A program made the position numbers and the translations under genes. DNA of 64,000 nucleotides from Streptomyces sp. A2-16 (GTDB taxonomy: Bacteria; Actinomycetota; Actinomycetes; Streptomycetales; Streptomycetaceae): contig NZ_CP063808.1 of the NCBI RefSeq assembly GCF_018128905.1, positions 9,548,001 to 9,612,000 on the forward strand, written 5' to 3'. Positions 57,904-64,000 of this stretch are shown one piece after another; position 1 is the first letter of the stretch; the number at the start of each line of letters is the position of its first letter. Below the pieces are notes generated by a model. That model saw only the letters and a program-made list of their open reading frames with translations. It was not told the origin of the DNA and did not search any database.

Positions 57904-58014
57904 TTGGAAAGCGTGTTGGGGGCAACCCCTCACGAGTTCGAATCTCGTATCCTCCGCCAGTGCCTCACCGGGCACGATGTCGAAGGGCCCCACCGTTCGC
58001 GGTGGGGCCCTTCG
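57904..58014 (+). repeat. attR of element 2, att copy 3
   Basis: 111 bp identical to 15338-15448 and 30310-30420, including the terminator hairpin. Right boundary of the tandem array. Confidence 0.95.
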
Positions 58015-58085
58015 TCGTTGTCCGTCTCTTTTTCCGTCTCAGCCGGCCGCGCGCTGCTTGTCGGGGTGGGGGACAACCGGCTTCG

Positions 58086-58472
58086 ATGCGGAAGTATGAG
58101 CGGGTGAGTCTCATAGACATGAGTGAGCGTGAGTACTGGGCCTTCGTGTCCGAGGGCCCCGAGGTGTTCGTGGGTCAGGCCACACTCGCCCGCGTGGAAA
58201 GCTTCTTGATCGGCTACGACGCCCACGCTCGGCGGCACGGCGGCCCCGGGCTCGACGGCTGGCGTGACTGGCTGGTGGCCAGGCGTGGCCGGGAATGCCA
58301 ACACGCTTGGATGGGTCAGGTCCGTCACATCGCCCTCCCCGATGAGAGCTGGGATCACTGGGAGCTCTCACCGGAGCAGGAAGAACGTGTCATCACGGTT
58401 CTCTTCGCGCTGCTCGACGAGTTCCTCGCGGAGCGGTCAGAGGAGCCCCCGCGCTCTGACCTCTCGGCATAG
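58086..58472 (+). CDS. Hypothetical protein just outside the array (128 aa)
   Basis: Starts MRKYERVSLIDMSEREYWAF; a GTG six codons in is an alternative. Conserved-looking helical protein with VGQATLARVESFLIGYDAHA, GPGLDGWRDWLVARRGRECQ and LPDESWDHWELSPEQEERVI. I believe such proteins are common in streptomycetes, with no known role. The frame runs almost to the integrase scar. Confidence 0.7.
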   Translation: MRKYERVSLIDMSEREYWAFVSEGPEVFVGQATLARVESFLIGYDAHARRHGGPGLDGWRDWLVARRGRECQHAWMGQVRHIALPDESWDHWELSPEQEERVITVLFALLDEFLAERSEEPPRSDLSA

Positions 58473-58570
58473 AGCTTCGATGGGCCCGGAGCGGCTCCCG
58501 GAGAGCGTCGCATACGGGCCGCTCCCCCGGGCTCCCAGCCCATGATCGCGTCGCCCACGTGTCGGACCTG
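58473..58570 (-). pseudogene. Integrase tail with internal deletion
   Basis: On the minus strand, GDAIMGWEPGGAARMR is joined directly to DNA matching the end of the fragment at 50492 (CGACGCTCTC...GAGCCGCTCCGGGCC). The segment holding the catalytic Tyr is missing, and the deletion is bounded by short GCG repeats. It is the last trace of another integrase at this hotspot, next to core gene 58584. Confidence 0.6.
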
Positions 58571-58583
58571 TGCGCGAGCCGTT

Positions 58584-59015
58584 TCACCGGGTGCCGTCGG
58601 TTCCGTGCTGGAATCTCGTCAGGGCAAAGATGATGAAGAGGTCGAGTGTCATCACGGGGATGGCCCAGAGCGGGTAGTACGGAACGAACATGAACTGGGT
58701 GATCAGGCTGACCCCTGCCGCCGCCGCACCGGCCCCGCGGCCCCAGCTCTTGTTCATCACGACGCCCAGGCCGGCAACGGTGAGCGCCAGTCCGACCACG
58801 ATGTGGATCCAGCCCCAGGCGGTCAGGTCGAACCGATAGGCGTACTGGGACGCGGCGAACAAGCTGTCGCTTGCGATGCCGGACGCCCCCATGAGAATGC
58901 TGAGCGGTCCGCTGAGCATCATCACGGCCCCGGCGAACAGGGACGCACCGCTGAGTCCTTCGATGTTGCCCGGCCTTCCGTGCCCTCGCCGTGTCTCGCT
59001 CGGCATCGTTGCCAT
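58584..59015 (-). CDS. Four-helix membrane protein (DUF7144-like)
   Basis: A 143-residue protein: MATMPSETRRGHGRPGN, then helices at about 22-40 (SLFAGAVMMLSGPLSILMG), 65-85 (WGWIHIVVGLALTVAGLGVV), 92-112 and 115-135 (LWAIPVMTLDLFIIFAL). The WGWIHIVVG segment and the four-helix pattern fit a family common in actinomycetes (DUF7144, from memory). GGAAGG upstream of ATG 59015. First core gene right of the mobile region. Confidence 0.78.
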   Translation of the reverse strand: MATMPSETRRGHGRPGNIEGLSGASLFAGAVMMLSGPLSILMGASGIASDSLFAASQYAYRFDLTAWGWIHIVVGLALTVAGLGVVMNKSWGRGAGAAAAGVSLITQFMFVPYYPLWAIPVMTLDLFIIFALTRFQHGTDGTR

Positions 59016-59465
59016 GGCCGCCACCTTCCTGTACAGCACGATCACCGGCGCACCACGTCCGCGCGACTCCGACCGCGCTCCACTGTCAGGATCACCGCGA
59101 TCCTCCGGCACCGCGACCGCAACCCGCCTTGGGACCCGGTCAGGGCCCCGGCCACGGGCCACGGGCCACAGCGCGGCGGCTGGGTGCCGACTCCCGCCTC
59201 GACGGCCGGCGGCTGGGCGGCAACGACGTCGTACACGCACGCGTGCGCAGCGGGTCGGCCCTGGCCCGGCGGTACAGAACGGCTCAGGCGTGCCGGCTGG
59301 TGACCGCGGTCGGGGCGAGCACCCGCAGGTCGGTCGGTAGCCTCCCTCGCCGTACGGGCCGGCTACAACGCCGTGGGGGCGACCGCGACGGTCGGACGCC
59401 GACACTGCCGGCGACCAGACCGGCAGACGCCGACACCGACACCACCGGCCACCGATCCCCTGCCC
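59016..59465. other. 450-bp gap without a convincing gene
   Basis: Holds the promoter of the leftward membrane gene. Frames here are shadows with poor codon bias. Confidence 0.4.
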
Positions 59466-60245
59466 TCAGTGCACCGACAACCCCCCGTCCACGAACACCG
59501 ACTGCCCCGTGACATAGCCCGCCGCCCCGCTCGCCAGGAACACCGCCGCGCCCGCGAAGTCCTCCGGGACGCCGTTTCGGCCGGTCATCGTGCGGGCGGC
59601 CAGGGAGGCGACCTGTTGCGGGTCGTCGGCGAGGCGGGCGTTGAGGGGGGTCAGGACGAAGCCGGGGACGAGGGTGTTGCAGGTGACGCCGTGCGGGGAC
59701 CAGGCCTCGGCCTGGGAGCGGGCCAGGGACTCCAGGCCGCCCTTGGAGACGCCGTAGGCGCCGCTGTGGACGAAGGCGCGGTGGGCCTGCTGGGAGGTGA
59801 TGTGGATGATCCGGCCGAAGCCGCGCTCGGCCATGCCGGGTCCGAAGCGCTGTCCCAGGAGGTAGGGGGCCTCCAGGTTGACCGCCATGGTGGTGTCCCA
59901 CACGTCGTCGGTGAGCTCGGTCATCGGTGGACGCAGGTTGATCCCGGCGGAGTTGACCAGGATGTCCGGCTCACCGAACACACCGGCGGCCGCCTCCGCC
60001 GCCGTACGCACACCTTCCCTCGTGCTCAAGTCGCCGACCTCCCAGGCCGCCCGGCAGCCTTCCGACGTCAACTCGGAGACAGTGGAGATCAGTTGCTTCT
60101 CCCCGCGGGCCACGATCACCACGCTCGCCCCGGCCCTCGCCAAGGCCCCCGCGATCGCCCTGCCGATGCCCGAACTCCCGCCGGTCACCAGGGCGACACG
60201 GCCGTCCAGCGAGAACAGTTGGGAGAGATACGCCTCGGAGGTCAT
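59466..60245 (-). CDS. Short-chain dehydrogenase/reductase
   Basis: A 259-residue classical SDR: cofactor motif ALVTGGSSGIG (about 17-27), NSAGINL (NAG-type motif), catalytic Ser in IIHITSQQAHRAF, and Tyr-x3-Lys in SGAYGVSKGG. The C-terminal SVFVDGGLSVH is typical. Probably NAD(P)(H)-dependent oxidation of an alcohol or sugar; the substrate cannot be told. Divergent from the DUF72 gene with a 31-bp gap. Confidence 0.9.
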   Translation of the reverse strand: MTSEAYLSQLFSLDGRVALVTGGSSGIGRAIAGALARAGASVVIVARGEKQLISTVSELTSEGCRAAWEVGDLSTREGVRTAAEAAAGVFGEPDILVNSAGINLRPPMTELTDDVWDTTMAVNLEAPYLLGQRFGPGMAERGFGRIIHITSQQAHRAFVHSGAYGVSKGGLESLARSQAEAWSPHGVTCNTLVPGFVLTPLNARLADDPQQVASLAARTMTGRNGVPEDFAGAAVFLASGAAGYVTGQSVFVDGGLSVH

Positions 60246-60276
60246 GGCCGCACTGTAATTCGGTACCCGGGCCCCC

Positions 60277-61101
60277 ATGACGCGCATCCTCGTCGGCACC
60301 TGCTCCTGGACCGATCCCGCGCTCGTGCGCAGCGGCTGGTACCCACCGGGGCGGCGGGACGCCGAGGGGCGGTTGCGGTACTACGCCGAACGGTTCCCGG
60401 TGGTCGAGGTGGACGCCTCGTTCTACGCCCTGCCCGGCGAGCGCAACAGCCGTCTGTGGGTGGAGCGCACGCCCGCCGGGTTCGTGTTCGACGTGAAGGC
60501 GTACGCGCCGCTGACCGGGCATCCGGTAAGGCAACCGGCCCTCGCGGACGTGCCGCTGGACGAGGTGTGGGCCCGGTTCGCCGCCGGGATCGAGCCGTTG
60601 CGGGAGGCGGGGCGGCTCGGCGGGGTGCTGTTCCAGTTCCCGCCGTGGCTGCGGCCGGGGACGCGGGCGGAGCGGTTCCTGGAGGAGACCGCGCACCGCA
60701 CGGCCGGCTGGCCCGTCCACGTGGAGTTCCGGCATCCGGCCTGGTGGGAGGAGGGGCAGCAGGACCTCACCCGCGCGCTGCTCGGCAAGCACGGCTTCGC
60801 GGCCGTCGGGGTGGACATGGCGCAGGGGCTGCCCACCTCGCTGCCGCCGGTCGTGCCCGTCACCGCGTCCCGGATGTCCGTCGTGCGCTTCCACGGACGC
60901 AGTGCCTCCTGGGGGCGCGGCAGCAAGGAGGAGCGTTTCCGGTACGACTACTCGCGCGCCGAACTCACCGAATGGGTACCGCGGTTGCACGCACTGGCCG
61001 GGTCGGCCGACGAGCTCCACGTGCTGTTCAACAACTGCTGCGGAGCCGCCGCCGTGCACGCCGCCGAGACGATGGCGGAGCTGCTCAGCCCACGATCCTG
61101 A
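60277..61101 (+). CDS. DUF72 protein (TIM-barrel-like)
   Basis: A 274-residue protein beginning MTRILVGTCSWTDPALV with the DUF72 blocks LRYYAERFPVVEVDASFYALP, FVFDVKAYAPLTGHP and GVLFQFPPWLRPG, then HVEFRHPAWW, MSVVRFHGRS and the ending LHVLFNNCCGAAAVHAA. The family is a TIM-barrel of unknown enzymatic role. Its 3' end overlaps the convergent copper gene by 17 bp. Confidence 0.9.
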   Translation: MTRILVGTCSWTDPALVRSGWYPPGRRDAEGRLRYYAERFPVVEVDASFYALPGERNSRLWVERTPAGFVFDVKAYAPLTGHPVRQPALADVPLDEVWARFAAGIEPLREAGRLGGVLFQFPPWLRPGTRAERFLEETAHRTAGWPVHVEFRHPAWWEEGQQDLTRALLGKHGFAAVGVDMAQGLPTSLPPVVPVTASRMSVVRFHGRSASWGRGSKEERFRYDYSRAELTEWVPRLHALAGSADELHVLFNNCCGAAAVHAAETMAELLSPRS

Positions 61102-63034
61102 CCGTCTTCGTCACGCTGATCTGGTCGACGTCGGAGACCCTGATGGTCGCCTTCATCCGCCAGTCGCCCGCGAGGGGAAGGGTGAGGTCGTTCGTGCCCC
61201 AGTAGCCGCCCTTGTTCTTCAGCTGGGCGTCGATCGGGCCGATCTCCTTGGCCGGGAGAGTGAAGGACAGCCGGAGTTCGGGGACGGTGGCGAGGCCTCC
61301 GTCGGCGGCGTAGACGATGGCCTGGACCGAGTTGTCGCCGGTGCGGCCCGGGTCGAGGGTGACCTGCACCTTGCCGGAGGCACCGCCCACGGCGAAGGGG
61401 AGCTCGGTGAGGGAGGCGGCGGGCAGTCCGCCCGTGGCCGGGCCCGCCTCGGCCGCCTCGGCCTGCGCCCGGCCGGGCAGCGTGCCGCTCAGCACGGTGC
61501 TGAGCACCAGGACCACGACTCCGACGGCCACTTCGGTGAGCACGGAACGGCGCAGCGCACGCCGGTGCGCCGGGGAGTCGCCCCGGGGAGCGGGGGACTT
61601 CGGCCCCGAGCCCCCGCCCACGCCCGACCCAGCGCCTGCACCCGAGCCAGTGCCGACACCCGCGTCCGCACTCACACCCGCCTCCGCACCCGAGCACGCC
61701 TCCGCACCCGCGCCCGAACCGGCCTGCGTCTCCGTCGCCGCCTCCGGCGCGCCCACCCGCTCCGGGACCCGTTCCCGTACGACCGGCTCCGCCTCGACCT
61801 CGGCCGCCGCCGTCACCAGACGCCCCGTCCACTGCCGCGACAGCCTCGCCGCCGCGAGCAGCAGCGTCACCGCGAACAGCTTGAGGACGAGCAGATGCCC
61901 GTACGTCGTGCCGGTGATCGCGTCCCAGGAGCCGAGGCCGCGCCAGGACTGGTAGACGCCGGTGGCGACCAGGACGGTCACGGAGACGAAGGCCAGGCGG
62001 GAGAAGCGGGCGACGACGGCGGCCGGGACCTGCGCCGACGCCCGGTGCAGCAGGGTGAGCAGGGCCGCGAGGCCGCCCAGCCACACCGCCATCGCCAGGA
62101 CGTGCAGGACCGCTGACGTCATCGCCACCGGCACCTGGATCCCGGCGGACGCGTGCTCGGCGGCGGCCCAGGTCAGCGCGAGACCCACGGCGAGCACTCC
62201 GCCCGCCGCCTGCCACGCGCGCGGCAGCCTGGACTCGCCGAGCCGCAGCAGTCGTACGACGAAGAAGCACGCGACCAGCAGCAGTGCCAGGCGGACCAGG
62301 AGTGCTTCTCCCGGGCGGGTGCTCAGGGTGCGTTGGAAGGCCCTCAGCGAGAAGGCGGAGGCAGGGCCGGCCCCGGACTCGTACGGGGCCCGCAGCACCA
62401 GCAGGAACAGCGTCGAGCCGAGCAGGGTGCCCCAGCCCGCCCACAGGAGCGGACGCAGGCGGGACGGCTCCGACGGGCGGCAGGCGGTGAGGAAGACGGC
62501 GGTGCCGATGAGCAGGGCCGCGGCGAGGTAGGCCAGGTAGCGGCCCATGTTGAAGAGGCTCTCGGTGGCCGGGTCCTCGGTCGGGCCGGTGTCCAGGACC
62601 ACGGTGGCCGGGGAGGGTTTGCCGACCGAGAAGGTGAAGGCGCCGGAGACGGGGTGGCTGTCGGCCGAGACGACCCGCCAGGCCACCGTGTAGGTGCCCT
62701 GGGCGAGCTTGGCGGGCAGGGAGACACGGGCCGTGTCCGAACCGCCCGGCCCGTGTCCGGCGTCACCGACCTTCAGGCGCTTGCCGTCGGGGTCGAGCAC
62801 CCGGAAGGAGTCGTCGAGCAGGCCGACGGACTCGGTGAAGGTCAGGGTGATGTCACGCGGGGCGGACTTGAGGACGGTTCCGTCCTCGGGGTCGGTGGAC
62901 CGGAGGGCCGCGTGGGCCGACGCGGCTCCCGCGCCGCCGAAGAGGAGCAGGACCAGCACGGTGCCCAGCAGCACCAGCCCTTGAAGCCCTCGCCCTCGCC
63001 GGCCTGCGCTGCTGCCTGCACGCTCACACCTCAC
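61085..63034 (-). CDS. CopC-CopD fusion copper resistance protein
   Basis: A 649-residue membrane protein. An N-terminal signal region (hydrophobic about 18-38) ends before AHAALRSTDPEDG, the CopC domain whose first His binds copper; DSHPVSGAFTFSVG is its end. A CopD domain with about eight membrane helices follows (from ~165 to 430), then an Ala/Gly/Glu low-complexity linker (about 435-490). One more helix (VAVGVVVLVLSTVL) and a C-terminal YtkA-like beta domain (FAVGGASGKVQVTLDPGRTG, ending TKTVRIVG) complete it. Involved in copper import or tolerance. Confidence 0.9.
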   Translation of the reverse strand: MRCERAGSSAGRRGRGLQGLVLLGTVLVLLLFGGAGAASAHAALRSTDPEDGTVLKSAPRDITLTFTESVGLLDDSFRVLDPDGKRLKVGDAGHGPGGSDTARVSLPAKLAQGTYTVAWRVVSADSHPVSGAFTFSVGKPSPATVVLDTGPTEDPATESLFNMGRYLAYLAAALLIGTAVFLTACRPSEPSRLRPLLWAGWGTLLGSTLFLLVLRAPYESGAGPASAFSLRAFQRTLSTRPGEALLVRLALLLVACFFVVRLLRLGESRLPRAWQAAGGVLAVGLALTWAAAEHASAGIQVPVAMTSAVLHVLAMAVWLGGLAALLTLLHRASAQVPAAVVARFSRLAFVSVTVLVATGVYQSWRGLGSWDAITGTTYGHLLVLKLFAVTLLLAAARLSRQWTGRLVTAAAEVEAEPVVRERVPERVGAPEAATETQAGSGAGAEACSGAEAGVSADAGVGTGSGAGAGSGVGGGSGPKSPAPRGDSPAHRRALRRSVLTEVAVGVVVLVLSTVLSGTLPGRAQAEAAEAGPATGGLPAASLTELPFAVGGASGKVQVTLDPGRTGDNSVQAIVYAADGGLATVPELRLSFTLPAKEIGPIDAQLKNKGGYWGTNDLTLPLAGDWRMKATIRVSDVDQISVTKTVRIVG

Positions 63035-63097
63035 GTCACTACTCCGTACCTGGGCTCGAGGTCTTCCCGATAGGTACGGACGCGAGCCCCCGAGCGC

Positions 63098-63850
63098 TCA
63101 CCAGGTCGGCCGGGCGGACATTCCGCCGTCCACGGCCAGGTCGTGCCCGGTGATCCAGGACGCGAGCGGCGAGGCGAGGAACACGCACGCGTCGGCCACG
63201 TCCTCGGGGCGCCCGAGCCGCCCCAGGGGCGCCTTACGGACCCACCGCTCGAGCCCCTCCGGCCAGTCCTCCGCCAGCCCCTCCCGGTCGATCAGCCCGG
63301 GCGAGACGGTGTTCACGCGGATGCGGTGCGGGCCGTACTCCAGGGCCGCCGCCCGCGCGTGCGCCACGACCGCGGCCTTGGAGGCGGAGTAGTGGGCGTG
63401 CCCGGGTGCGGACCGGCCCGCCTCGATGGACGCGATGTGGGTGACGGACCCGCCCTGTCGCATGAGCTCCGCGGCCGCCTGCGTGCAGGCGAAGACGCCG
63501 GTGAGGTTGGTGTCGACGACGGCCCGCCACTGCGCGGCCGTCATCCCGGGCAGGGGCTGGACGGGCTGCACGCCGGCGTTGTTGACCAGGGCGGTCAGTC
63601 CACCGCCCCACGCGGCGGCCTCCCGGACCAGCCGCCGGCACTGGTCCTCGTCCCGCAGATCCGCTTCCAGTACGACGGCCCGGGCGCCCGAGTCCTCGAT
63701 CCGGGACGCCACGTCACGCGCGGCCGCCGCAGCCGTACGGCAGTGGACGGCGACCGCGGCGCCCTCCTCGGCGAACCGCAGCGCGATCCCCCGCCCGATG
63801 CCGCCGCCGGCGCCCGTGACCAGGGCGACCTGTCCTTCCAGGAGTCTCAT
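63098..63850 (-). CDS. Short-chain dehydrogenase/reductase
   Basis: A 250-residue SDR: ALVTGAGGGIGRG cofactor loop, LVNNAGVQP, Ser in SVTHIASIEAG, Tyr-x3-Lys in HAHYSASKAAVV, and DLAVDGGMSARPTW at the end. ATG 63850 overlaps the cupin gene's stop (ATGA), so it is the second gene of an operon. Substrate unknown. Confidence 0.9.
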   Translation of the reverse strand: MRLLEGQVALVTGAGGGIGRGIALRFAEEGAAVAVHCRTAAAAARDVASRIEDSGARAVVLEADLRDEDQCRRLVREAAAWGGGLTALVNNAGVQPVQPLPGMTAAQWRAVVDTNLTGVFACTQAAAELMRQGGSVTHIASIEAGRSAPGHAHYSASKAAVVAHARAAALEYGPHRIRVNTVSPGLIDREGLAEDWPEGLERWVRKAPLGRLGRPEDVADACVFLASPLASWITGHDLAVDGGMSARPTW

Positions 63851-64000
63851 GGGCGGCACAGTGCCGCGATCCGGGCGGCCTCCGAGGGATAACGCGCCGT
63901 CAGTTCGGCCGCGTCCCCGTGCTCGTAGTCCTCGTAGGTGAAGCCGGGTGCCATGGTGCAGCCGAAGAAGGTCCATGCGCCGCGGGTGCGGGCCCCCATC
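63847..64000 (-). CDS. Cupin-like (DUF985) protein, C-terminal part
   Basis: Only the last ~50 codons are inside the window: RGAWTFFGCTMAPGFTYEDY, then AAELTARYPSEAARIAALCRP and stop. The CTMAPGF-x-Y-x-D-Y motif with a following LxxxYP is that of DUF985 cupins. Coupled to the SDR through ATGA. Confidence 0.8.
   Translation of the reverse strand, partial: MGARTRGAWTFFGCTMAPGFTYEDYEHGDAAELTARYPSEAARIAALCRP

Noticed and set aside
57604..57993. Possible integrase C-terminal relic (VLDKDQDNGAG resembling the end of int2)
   Set aside because: The similarity comes from a 22-bp DNA repeat that is better explained as an integrase arm site, present at both ends of element 2. No further integrase sequence follows.
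59373..61205. 610-residue + strand frame covering the SDR
   Set aside because: It runs across the SDR in the wrong strand and overlaps the true DUF72 frame.

Overview
The window is high-GC actinobacterial DNA, almost certainly from a Streptomyces chromosome. The evidence is the gene order purL-purQ-purS / lsr2-like / purC / purD / dnaX / SRP RNA / tRNA-Ser, GTG starts with GTGA and ATGA overlaps, and strong third-position GC.

Left core (1-15.4 kb). The leftward purS-purQ-purL operon (FGAM synthase) is followed by a rightward Lsr2-family gene and two tRNA-Gly genes. An ABC-2 exporter with its own NarL-type two-component system comes next, then a third tRNA-Gly. The leftward genes purC, a dimethylformamidase-like gene, a membrane protein, purD and dnaX follow. 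The small SRP RNA and tRNA-Ser(GGA) end the block.

Mobile region (15.3-57.9 kb). The 3' half of tRNA-Ser plus its terminator, a perfect 111-bp repeat, occurs three times (15338, 30310, 57904). These repeats delimit two tandem, unrelated-length integrative elements of the AICE (pSAM2-like) type. Element 1 (about 15.0 kb) carries int, xis, a rep ATPase, prim-pol, a small membrane gene, an FtsK-type TraSA, Spd-like genes, a DUF2637 gene and two small genes leftward. Divergent from these are a GntR regulator and an acetyltransferase, with a HEPN-type gene and a GPGGG-repeat gene as cargo. Element 2 (about 27.6 kb) has the same plan with a different int, rep, prim-pol and tra, plus an m5C methyltransferase, GntR and YdcF. 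Its long cargo arm holds XRE-ImmA/IrrE, Ku, several small membrane proteins, a TPR repeat protein paired with an alpha/beta hydrolase, and many relics. The elements share a 1938-bp module of four genes. Each has its own candidate integrase arm sites, replication repeats and transfer (clt) repeats.

Right core (58-64 kb). After a small hypothetical gene and an integrase scar come a four-helix membrane protein, an SDR, a DUF72 protein, a CopC-CopD copper protein, a second SDR and the end of a cupin gene.

How the parts work together: each element would excise with Int/Xis, replicate with Rep and prim-pol, and transfer double-stranded DNA with TraSA. The divergent GntR protein probably represses this. 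The cargo (HEPN, TPR-hydrolase, Ku, ImmA/IrrE, methyltransferase) looks like DNA-maintenance and defence functions. All functions are inferred from reading the sequence; no database search was possible.
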